DNA of 64,000 nt from Ciona intestinalis (Eukaryota > Chordata > Ascidiacea > Phlebobranchia > Cionidae): NCBI RefSeq assembly GCF_000224145.3, contig NC_020167.2, forward strand, positions 3,649,027 through 3,713,026. Direction: 5' to 3'. Positions 29,601-39,900 of the stretch are shown here, piece by piece (the first letter of the stretch is position 1; each line of letters starts with the position of its first letter). The position numbers and the translations under genes were made by a program. A model generated the notes under the pieces. It did no database searches and was not told where the DNA came from. It saw only the letters and a program-made list of their open reading frames with translations.

Positions 29601-32351
29601 TCCTCTAATGCTGCATCTAAAATTAATTTGTTCTGCGAAACAATTAAGCTACTTAAACATTATCAATATTTGTCCGGTGCCGTAGCCCAGTTGGCTAACG
29701 CGCCTGCATAACCCAGAGATAATGGGTTCAAGGCTTGTCACTGCCGCAATTGTGGGCCTATGTGTCCTTGGGCAAGTTTTCCATCTACGCAAAGATAAAG
29801 TAAGTTACATTTATTCCTTCACATACAGGTTCATTAAATGGAGGTGGCCCATTGTACACCATTGTTGTGCAATGTTCTGGTGTTTCTCTGTATGAAGCTA
29901 CAGACGATGTATCTGGATGGGTGGTCACCAGATGCCTCAGTGACTTCCATAATCTGCATCATTCGCTGAAAGAGGTTCGGTTGGTTTTGTATGTGTATGT
30001 GATTGTGTTTGGGAATTTGTTTGACTTGTTAAGATTTATATAGAATGTAAATCCTGCATTTATAAGGTGGTTGGTTTTGTATGAGAGTGTGGTTGTTTTT
30101 GTTTAGTGAATTTTGTGTTTGACCTTTAAGAAGTTAAGAAAGTTTACAAAAAATGGAAATCCTGCCATTATAGAGTGGTTGTTTTTGTATGTGTATGTGT
30201 GTGATTGTTTGGGTTTAGGAATTTTATGTTTAATCAATAAGAGGTTGAGATAATTTAGTAGAGTTTAAATCCTACAACTACCAAGTTTTTGTATGTACAT
30301 GTGAGGTGTTTAGAGAATGTGTTTGACTTTTAAGTTGGTTTATGTACAATGTAAAATTTAAATCAATTTACAATTATAAAGTTTTAAACCAGTGTAAATT
30401 TTGAGTTTTCTTCCGCAGTATAGTTCATGGCTTCGTAAGCAAAGTCTTCCAAAACTCCCGATGTTTAGAATGAGAGGAGTATCTGAAAAGTTTCTCCTGG
30501 AATCCAAATCCACTCTCAATACATATCTGCATAATATATTAAAAGTAAGAAGTAATTGTTTATGGATTCATAGTTCACTGTGATATATTATATTAAAAAG
30601 TTGAATCTTTTTCAATTTTTTGATAATGATTTTGTCAACGTGCCTAGTTGAAATATAAGATTACAATGAAATTTATGTATGTAATTTAGGTATTATCTAA
30701 TCTTTATTACTATTTCTTAAATAATTTTTTCTGTCATTAGATTAATTTTTTTATTGGAATTGTCAACATTTCTAGTTTAAATATAAAAATATGACAAAAA
30801 TTATGTATTATATAATCTGGTAATCTGTATTACTATTTCTCATATAGTTTTTCTGACATTGCATAATTTTATCGAAACTCAACTTGTCAACATGTGTGTA
30901 TTAAAATGTAAAAATATGTCAAAATTATGTTTTATATAATCCAATAATCTATTTAGTTTAAACTAAGTTTCTTTATTTTTTGTTTCCTCAGGATGAGATC
31001 TTGAGATGCAGTCAGATCGTCTACTCATTCCTCAGCCCAGGTCCCGACTGCACGAAGATCGGCGAGGATTCAACCTCCCAATCCTCGAAACCAACATCCA
31101 ACTTTGGAGACTTCTTCAAGAGAATCCCAAAGGATGTTTTTGATCGTGTAGTGAAGCAAGCAGCAGAGGAAGAGAACCTTGATAGTTTAGATGATGATGA
31201 GGACAGGTGTCGTATCGTTTTTATTCAATTTAATAATACCTTTTTTACATGATATAATATTGGTAATAATTTTTGTCACTTACAAAAAAAGAAAAAATTC
31301 TGAAATATCTTACATTTTTTCCATGGTATTATACTGTTAATAATTTTTGTATTTTATTTATTTTTTCTGAATTGTCTTTTTACAGCATTCAGTTATCACG
31401 TTTACCGTAACATTTTTGTCCAAGAATAATGAAGTTTTTTTGATAATTACAATAACGTTCTTGCAGAGATTCTGTGGCTGCTCCTTTGTATGAACTGATC
31501 AGTGAAATATTTGAATTGCAAGGTCTCTTTCGATTCTTCAGAAGAAGTTTAATTGTTTTTGTGAGACTTGCTTTCGGTGGTAGCATAAATAGGTAAGCTT
31601 ATTTGTTTCTGATCTAATTTGATTTCATTTTCCATATACCCAATACCATGGAACAGAACATTGGTGATACAAAGAAAGTGATTGCTCCACACAAGTATAC
31701 AAAATTATATGAAAGAAATCAAATTTTTAACTTTGCTTTATTTTTTAATTCTATTTAGTCAATGCTTACTGCAAACTTATGTCTCTTTTCCACAGACAAG
31801 TAAGAGAAACAAGCGAATGGTTGTGCTCTGAACCCATGCTTGTATTATATCTGCAAACCTTCCTTGACTCAATGTGGCCTGGTGGGAAACTAGCGCCAGC
31901 ACTGCAGGAGAGAACCGAAGACGTAAAATCTTATTCTCAACCTAATGACGTTATATTAGCAATTTTGGCGGCTATAATGTTACATTGAAAGTTATATACT
32001 GAAAATGCACATTTTTTTAGGAAAAGTTGCAGACTAAACTTGAGGTACGAGTTAAGTTGTTACAAAGCATACCAGAGATGTTGAATGGATTAGTTGGGCA
32101 GGAAAATGCAAAGCGGGGAGTTCTGAAAGTTTTCCATGCTTTGCAGGATCAAAGATTAAACAAGCATCTGTTTTATGTAAGTTATGAGAGACTGAATATT
32201 TGTTTAAAATTCTACCTATTTTCACTGCGAAGAGCAGATTTAGATTTAAAACTTTATTTTCGAATAACTATCTTGTGGGTTTTTTCAGACTCTGCTAGCT
32301 GAAATAATTGAAGAAGTCTTTCCAGAAATTCTTACTGGAAACTCCAATTAA
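23696..32351 (+). CDS. SNX25: Sorting nexin 25
   Basis: Nineteen exons: 23696-24279, 24335-24514, 24715-24890, 25191-25392, 25670-25763, 25855-25937, 26129-26204, 26909-27013, 27436-27630, 28117-28255, 28587-28708, 29096-29249, 29829-29974, 30419-30544, 30992-31206, 31467-31592, 31796-31922, 32021-32176, 32289-32351. All phases agree; 1022 residues. Two adjacent N-terminal membrane segments (about 9-60) are followed by a PXA domain (about 170-340), an RGS-like domain starting LLSFEEIMTS (about 466-590), a coiled coil, a PX phosphoinositide-binding domain (about 690-800), an acidic linker (SLDDDED), and a C-terminal nexin domain with VGQENAKRGV. The order is that of vertebrate SNX25, an ER/endosomal membrane protein linked to receptor trafficking. 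A second Met at 23699 could be the start. Confidence 0.96.
25012..25185 (+). repeat. SINE-like repeat ending at SNX25 exon 4
   Basis: GTGTAACCAGGCGATACTGAG, CTGCTACCATTGTACCATGT and TTTGGGCAAGGCATTTAGCA have the tRNA-SINE layout seen also at 29674 and 33310. The acceptor AATGTCAG of exon 4 follows within a few bases and has no pyrimidine tract. Confidence 0.55.
26214..26661. mobile_element. hAT-type MITE at SNX25 exon 7 donor
   Basis: 448 bp with perfect terminal repeats TAGGGATGCACATTACAG at 26214 and the complement ending at 26661. An exact 8-bp duplication TTTGTAAC lies at 26206-26213 and 26662-26669. The interior is partly self-complementary (GAATCTAGAATTC runs) and non-coding. The left duplication overlaps the splice donor of exon 7. 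Confidence 0.95.
29674..29818 (+). repeat. tRNA-derived SINE before SNX25 exon 13
   Basis: A tRNA-like head has A box TAGCCCAGTTGG and B box-like GGTTCAAGGCT. It is followed by ACTGCCGCAATTGTGG, TCCTTGGGCAAG and the tail AAGTAAGTTACATTTATTCC. The exon acceptor CATACAG lies about ten bases past its end. Confidence 0.75.
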
Positions 32352-32391
32352 TACAATATGTGCAATACAAACTGCAAGAGTGAAAATATGA

Positions 32392-32397
32392 AATAAA
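32392..32397 (+). terminator. Poly(A) signal, SNX25
   Basis: AATAAA 41 bases past the SNX25 stop codon. Confidence 0.6.
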
Positions 32398-32449
32398 TAC
32401 AAAACTTAAATTGTACAAGACCTGGTAGAATACACAGTGATACACTTCG

Positions 32450-32455
32450 TTTATT
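32450..32455 (-). terminator. Poly(A) signal, PIGA
   Basis: AATAAA on the minus strand about 100 bases past the PIGA stop. The two convergent signals are only 52 bases apart, so the transcript ends must nearly meet. Confidence 0.5.
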
Positions 32456-32552
32456 ATGGCATTTTCCCTAAACAATATGCTTAATATATCACTTTATAAA
32501 ATAATTTCCAAGTACTAAAAACAACTGCATGATAGTTTTAACAATAACTATA

Positions 32553-35504
32553 TCAACTTGACTTCTTCTTTTGCTTTAAATATCCATTATTTCGTTGTTT
32601 TGTTTTAATCGGTCGACACAAGTTAAGTAAACAACACAGAAAGTGATTGAATAGGATAAAAAGAATGCAGATTCTCCCTGTAAAATAGAAAGTAAGCAAA
32701 GTACATAAAGGCTATAAAGAGCATAAAATAAAGGTTATTGTTTGTATAATGTAAACGCACACTTTTCTTCATTGTTTGCATAATGTAAACGACACTTTTC
32801 TTCGGATTAGAACTTAATTCTTACCAATAACTGGTCCACATCTATAAAATTTGTGAATTCTGTTGCTAAGTTGAGGTTTTGGTCGGAAAGCTGCTGCATT
32901 GTAAACTTTTTCAGTTCGTTTGGCTACCTGTAAGTAAAAATCAATGTAAAATTACATAAATGTTTGTATTAAATTAATATGGTATTTTTTGTGTTATACA
33001 ATAAAGTCAAAATCCTTTTAGAACTACATGTATGCTTTAGACTATTTATTAATTTTGTTTTAATAATTTTTGATTTTAAAGACAATGAAAAATAGTATCC
33101 CACCTTGGGCCATGTATATAAAGGTGCAACCCTAAGATGCATTTCTTCCCTGGTTGGTACTTGCTTCTGTTTCACCTTCACTATGACATCATACAACGCT
33201 TGTAGCAATGAATCAACACGAGGTTCAGCAAGATGGATGAGATCGGATGGTAACACTTCAGGAATTCCACCAACACTGAAGTGGTTAAAGGTATTTATGC
33301 ATTGGCATCAGTTTAATGAGTATATGTGCTGGCACAGTGGTTATGTGTATTACGGGTTCAAGACAATGCTGCTACCATCGTAGATGTATGTGTTCTTGGA
33401 AAAAGCATTTATATATATATTTTTTACTTGTCAGCCATACACTAAAAATTCGCTCAAACCATAATTCCCTACCAAGCTAAATATATGTGAAATTATTTTG
33501 TAAATAAAGCACGACATGTAGGCTTTGGAATAAAACATTCTTGTTGAGGTGATTCATTGCTACGCGAGGATAAATATGCTACATTTGTGTTTTTGTTCAA
33601 TTGTTTATATTTTCTATAACTTAGGACGACATGTGTTACCTTGTACTCACAACTTGTAATCCACAGCAAGCAGCTTCAACAATTGCCATACAAAACGCTT
33701 CAGTTAAAGAGGTATTAAGAAATATATGACCTTTGTTAAGAATGTTCGGAACTCTGTAAAAACACATACGATTTTATACAAATAAATGGAAAATATATTT
33801 AGTCTTATACAGGTTGCCTTCATCAAGCTGTACAAGTTTATAAATTCCCTCTAAAAATTCTACCATGATAATGGAAGTTCTACATTTGCATAAACTTTTA
33901 TGTTGCAGAAGTGGATGAATAAAACTTACTCTATCCACGCATGGCTGAAAAACAACAGTCGTTAAACACGGGTGTTCTGTTTCATACACCTCGTGCCAGC
34001 TTACGAGTTACCAAGTATGTTACTTTGTGGGTGAACCTACTTTTCATGAGGAACTGATCCAAGAAGTGTAACTCTGCTATGGAGACGAAATTGTTCCCTT
34101 GTTTCCTCAATGAGCAAACGCTTGGGACCATCACCACCAATAAGGAAATCAACATCATCAAATTTCTTACATACAGCAGGAATTATCTCGGCAAGAAAAT
34201 CTATTCCTAAATCAAGGTTTTATGTTTAGATATCTGTATGCGAATGCATAATACATAAAGTGTAAACAAATTATTTTGCAGGAACTTGTTTCGAAACCTT
34301 TTCTATACACCAGTCTGCTCATTACAACAATAAGCAATCTTTTTCCTCGGTTTTCTTCTCTGGGGATAAATTCCGACGGATCAATTGCATTTGGGATCAC
34401 AAAAACATCCTTGGGGTCTAAGTTTGCCCGCAGCACAGTATTTTCCTATGAGGAGTAATTGAGGCTTTAGTACATGAAACTATGTAGCAGAATGGAGTAA
34501 ACTCAAATAGTGTAAGAGAGTCAACAGTTGTAGTTAGAACACCGAAAAAAGAATGAGAATCAACTTTTTTGTAGTTAGACACCAGATAAAAAGGAGAAAT
34601 TGTGATATTATCTAGTATTTACGTCTTTTTTAAGTTCTACCTTGCTGGTATGGGAAACACATATGGCAAAGTTAATGTCAGTTAAAAAGAGTTCGAGAAT
34701 CTTGTTTGTTACAATCGAACTTGTGTCAGCGAAGCCGAATAAAGAATGGTCAGTGAAAACAGTTCGAATTCCAAGAGTTTTCGCGTGGAACATTGTTTCG
34801 TGAGCAAGTATTGAGAAAGACGAATGTCCGTGGACGATTGTGATTTCTTCATTCAGCAATATCGTCCTGTTTTTTGTCTTTGATTTAGGTCATTGTACTT
34901 TGATATTATAAAAATATTATGCAATAATAACTAACCTTATCATTGGTAGTGTCCCTGTTATCGTTGGCAAGATGCACTGGTTATATGCAACAAACAGAGG
35001 CAAATAGTAAACCCGGAGCATACCACTTACAAAGTGCAAGCCAACCCTCTCTTCATAGGAATGTGTGATGATAATAACCTGGTATAATAACACTAGAGTT
35101 CAATAGTTGAATGAAATATTAGGGGTTGGGGTGGGTTTATTAGGGCCTAGGGGTTACATAATGATGATGCTTTTTGAGTTGCGTTTTGATCTCGTGTAAC
35201 GTGTTGTATTAGTCCGTGGTGTTAGTGAAAAACCCCCCTCCCCCTTATTTGCTAACCCCTAATTACTATACCCACTAACCACCAACCCCTAAAACTTTCC
35301 ACCAGCCTATTCTGCTATACCGAATGGATGTTTACTAGTGCCAAATCGGCAAATATAACATGCCGTTTCCAAAACGAATGTATTATTATGACTTACCTTG
35401 TGTCCGAGTTGAAGAACGCATTGGGATAGCTGGTAAATGTGATTTTCAACACCACCTACGTTAGGGTGGAAAAAGTCCGAAACCATCGCAATACTGTGGC
35501 GCAT
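32553..35504 (-). CDS. PIGA: PIG-A, GlcNAc transferase catalytic subunit of GPI synthesis
   Basis: Exons on the minus strand: 35504-35397, 35078-34936, 34866-34641, 34445-34298, 34206-34041, 33753-33640, 33275-33104, 32927-32825, 32677-32553. Phases agree; 434 residues. The start is the first Met before the conserved [20 protein letters not shown]; the frame stays open upstream. The family transfers GlcNAc from UDP-GlcNAc to phosphatidylinositol on the cytosolic ER face, the first step of GPI-anchor synthesis. Visible landmarks are [27 protein letters not shown], the glycosyltransferase-4 Glu-x7-Glu motif in [12 protein letters not shown] (Glu282, Glu290), VGGIPEVLP, and a C-terminal membrane anchor at about 396-415 followed by a short basic tail. 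It is convergent with SNX25. Confidence 0.97.
33310..33615 (+). repeat. tRNA-SINE-like repeat in PIGA intron
   Basis: GTGCTGGCACAGTGGTTATG and GGGTTCAAGACAATGCTG form a tRNA-like head with a B box; CTGCTACCATCGTAG and GTTCTTGGAAAAAG follow. A CGAGGATAAATATGCTACAT tail appears near 33580, so the copy may be split by other sequence. Confidence 0.5.
33912..34034 (-). repeat. SINE-like repeat abutting PIGA exon 5 donor
   Basis: The inverse of the 22988-23120 repeat: on the minus strand CACCCACAAAGTAACATAC, GGTAACTCGTAAGCTGGCAC and ACTGTTGTTTTTC. Its 5' edge lies about six bases inside the intron after the gtaggt donor of exon 5. Confidence 0.75.
35118..35310. repeat. G-rich then C-rich degenerate telomere-like tract
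   Basis: 35118-35156 contains TTAGGGGTTGGGG, TTAGGG and CTAGGGGTTA. 35231-35290 contains CTAACCCCTAATTAC, CCCACTAACC and CCAACCCCTAAAAC. The halves are roughly inverted and could fold, or form quadruplexes. The C-rich part belongs to a family seen again near 62050 and 63710. It lies in PIGA intron 1. Confidence 0.6.
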
Positions 35505-36933
35505 TCTATTTTTTACTGCACGCGGCCAGCTGTTATTACACCTCGTTTTTGTATTTACGCCATTACTAAGGTTATAACTGCCTGGAAAATTTAAAACAAA
35601 CCCCCAGTGATGGGGATTCCCGTCATTCAAAAGATTTTATTTTACTCTTATCGACATCTACCGGCTATTAAAAAAGTTAAGTGAATAGGGACTCGAAATG
35701 CTACTGAGGTTTACGCGAAAATATATGTCGAAATTAAAATATTCTACTAAAAATCGATTCTCCTAATGTTAGTTATTTAGAAAATACCAAAGTTATATAC
35801 TCTGTTTTTTTTTCAATGTCCGCCTCATCCAGAAACATGGTGACATATTACGTGATCCTATGATACGGACTGAAAATTATAGTCTATTCTCGCAGTATGC
35901 TCACTAAAGTAAAATTTTGTCCAGACACGTATTGTCTCTTTGTCTCATTTAACCGTGTCATTTCATTCAGATCGCAGGTCCTCGTGTAGGCTATTAGCCT
36001 ACTTGGGCGTGCGTAGGCTATACCTTGTGTGACTTATAAGCTGTGGTTTTGTGTGTGAACTTCTGTTCGAAATTCAGTACATTTAATAAAAATCAAAGTA
36101 CATCACAGTGAGAAAGTGAAATGGTACATGGAAATAATGAAGTGAAACGATATATACGATAATTAAAGTTTACGAATAGGAACACAAGCTTAATATGTGT
36201 GGGCTATAGCCCGTAAGCTGTTTAGTCTTATAATACCACAAGCTGAAAAGATGCAATCGACTAATTCATTAAAGACGAAACTGATCCAAGAACTTATTTA
36301 AGAAAATTCAGTTCGTTCAATAATTAGATAGAAAGTCTCTATACATGATTGATGTGCATGCACGATTAAGAACGGATTTACAGTAAGTTCAGGTCAAAAT
36401 ACGGGAAAGGGAACTATTAGAATTTAAGAGATTCATTCAGCAACTGTAGGAACTTTACATTCGTAAAAGAATGTGAAACAACAGACTTAGTTAGGGTTGT
36501 AGGCTATATAGTCTATACATTAAGCATGTACAAGGAGAGTATTTATAAAAAAAAAACAGTAAAACATCCTTGAAGAATGATGTTTATCAGTCTTAATAAC
36601 GAAAGAACAGCATATGAAAAAGTAATGTGGTGGCAGTTGGTTTGACAAGTTACAAAACTTTAAATTTTACTCGGTTCTTATGTGGAACTAGGAACGTTGT
36701 ATCGTGGCAACATTTTCGACGAGTATTGTTTCGGAATTTTTTCAAACTACCGAGAAAAATCGTAAATTTTGTCTAGAAATGGCAGTGCTTACTTATATCG
36801 GTAAGGAGAAAGTATAACAAAAGTTAGCAGACCAGTGAAGAAATATTAGGCCACGAAAATTCGGTGACGACGTCTTAAAGTTTCCCTTCTTTAAAAAAGT
36901 GAAACAATATATACAACAAGTAAAAGTACCTTC
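35505..36933. other. Spacer between PIGA and the receptor gene
   Basis: Holds the divergent side of the PIGA 5' flank and, on the minus strand, the 3' region of the class B receptor. I see no further gene, RNA or clear repeat, and could not identify the receptor's poly(A) signal. Confidence 0.4.
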
Positions 36934-39900
36934 TTAAACGATGGATGATTTTCTGTTATCGTCGTTTTCGCTTAGCTGTAAAGATTTCCCATTATGACGT
37001 AATAACGGTTGATTAGTGCCATTCTGTTCTTCATTTGCGACAACATTGTTTTTGGTTTGTTGATCAGTTATGTCTGTTTCTTTCATTGAATTTAATTGTT
37101 TCATTTGAATGTAAATCTCCCCACCGTTGGTTAAATAACGTGTTTCTTTAGCGCCGCTTACCGGTGGTCGGAAGTAGGATGAATTTGACGATGTATGGCG
37201 ATCTGAAACAGTTTCGTTGTTGACACGCATGGCACCATAGTGAACGTCCCCATTGTGAACTCCTGATACATCTGCCCGACAACATGTAGTTGTTAACAGG
37301 CATTCTTATATAGAAACCCAACGCACAGATATCGCAGCAAATATGTTGAAATATTTATTTCATGACTCACCAGTATACAGAGACGATTTCCTTGTCACCA
37401 CAGAAGTAAAGAGATTTGTAATGCTGCTGTGGTTCATTGACCTTCTTCTCTGCATTCTGTGATGCTTCCGCTCTCTCCTCTCAAGTTCCCATCTAGTCTT
37501 CCATCGTCTCCAAGTCTTCCCGCATTCTTCCTGTACCTACAACACATGTCGTGTAAACTAACGTCCAATCAGATACGCAAGTTTCATTCAATTATGATCT
37601 AAAATCTGACAACGGAACAAAAAGGTGGAACAAATAAACATGAAACAGAACCCTTGGTCCTTAGAACATCGACACTCCTTTTGAATTGTGAGGAGTACCT
37701 AAAGAAATATCTAAAACACTTTAAAAGGGATATCTAAAACAATATCTATCAGTAATAATAATGATTTTTTACTGCATGACAAAATCTTGAGTATCAACAG
37801 TCCTTGAAACCGTCAACAAAGTCTTACCTCGCCATTAAAGAAGCAGTATATGAATGCGACCAGTAACCCCTGAAACATTAAATTTTTGGTTAACAAAAGC
37901 CTTGCAATGAAACTGCTGAACAAAACCACCAAGTTTTACTGACTATTAGCGGAGTATTTCTATTAAAATGAATATGAATGATGGGGTCGGCATAAAATGA
38001 ACCACAAACTTCACCTGTATCGAGACGAACGAGACCTCGAACGCTTTCTTTACAAACTCGGCAGTTGGATTTTCCTCTGAGTCAAAATGAACGAATGCGG
38101 TGATGAGATACTGCGTGCCAAGGAGTGGAATCAGGGATAAGGTAGACTTCGTCAATCTAAAGTTAACCATAACATCGCATTTAGAACGGAGACGATAACA
38201 TTGAGTGAAAATATCAACCAAAATTCCCCGAAAAGGCGTATATAGGCATTAAGGAAGAATGTATATGGAAAATCAAACTGATTGTCAAATTGATATAGCG
38301 CGTCCGAAATACACAAACTCCGAACCGTCTGTGATCGATTTTAATGAATAACATTTCTAAAACACATCTATTGCAAGTGGTAGTTTACACTGTTTGATCT
38401 CGAAGTTGGCCATAATAATGTCGTTACCTCCATTTGTAATCTTCTCGCCTGTCGTCTGCTTGTTGACGTTGATTTACACGAAGTTTTGCTCCAACAACGC
38501 AAACCACGTTTACAAATATGATGAAGTTTATCTAAAAAGAAATCTTTTTTTAATATAATTTTTTTGCTAAACACAAAAAAACACCTATACGTGGGTTTAT
38601 CAACTTTCAAACTACGTTTTGATCATTTATGGCTATACTCTTTTGAATTGTACAGAAGGTTTATAGCGGTTGTAATATAGGTAGGGTAGGGAAAAATGGA
38701 ACACCTTTCATTTCCATTTTCTCGTTTAAGTTAGTAATAAACAAAAAAACATTTAAATAATTGTAACACCGTATCCTCAAGACTCCCACAGGCTGTTGTT
38801 AATTGTTTAAACACGACCAGTTGTATATTATGCGCCAAAGGCGTTCCGTCTTTTCCCACCTACTATACATGCTTTAAACTGTGATTTTCATAAAAACTTT
38901 AATAGTTTTATATTTAAAATAGTTGGACGAACACGGTCCATGGTTTTTGTTAAGTGCATACATTAAACAAAACGTACTAAGTTTGTTTAGTTATCGGTAT
39001 ATTATGTATATAGTAGGGCGGGTGAGGATGGATCACTTTTTCGCTTTATTTTCTCATTCAATTTGGTAGTAAACAAAGAACATTCAAAGAATTATAATAC
39101 CGTATCCTCACCACTCCCCTAGACGGTTGTTAATTGTTTAAAACACGATCAGAATATTTGGATAATAATATATGGTAAAGGTGTCCCATCTTACCCCACC
39201 CTACTTTACATATGTATATAATAATGAAAAATTGTATTTAAATTATGTATCTAAAAATGACAAATTGTTTTGGTCGTTAAAATAAGAAAAAGAAAAACTT
39301 ACTAATAATGAGATAAGTATTGGAACTTTCACGATCCACCAATAAGCGCTATTTCTATCTTCGTACCAACAACTGCATTAAAAACACATTACGATCAGTT
39401 GATATGATCAGGTTACTGAGTGTATCAGGGTCAAAAAGGAAGGAAAAGGTCACGAGTGAAAAGTGTGTAGTACAAAGACCATGTCTTAGTTTGGTGAAGG
39501 AATTTTATATTTTGATCTTTTTAGGTTAGTAAAAACCGGCGATGCAAGATAAGAGCATACCGTAATTGTTGTGATAGTTTATGTTTTTAAAGCACTAAAA
39601 TTATATGCAAGTTTCGTTTACAAAAGCTGTCAGCATCAAAGCGACCATCGGGACAGAATGGCTCTTATTATACTGCAAAGATAATGTAATTTGAATTGCC
39701 GGAGGCAGCGTACGTTTACATCAAAATGGACAAAGTGCAGAATGCTTTCGAGGAGACCCCGAAGCAAACAATGTTTACATTCACTTACTCTCGGTTTTCT
39801 TCCGGGTCAAGGCTTTTGGGTACAAAATATGCTACGACCGGCAACCACGGTAAACCTGTAACACAAGATCTGGAATGTAGGTATTTCCTGAAACACTTAC

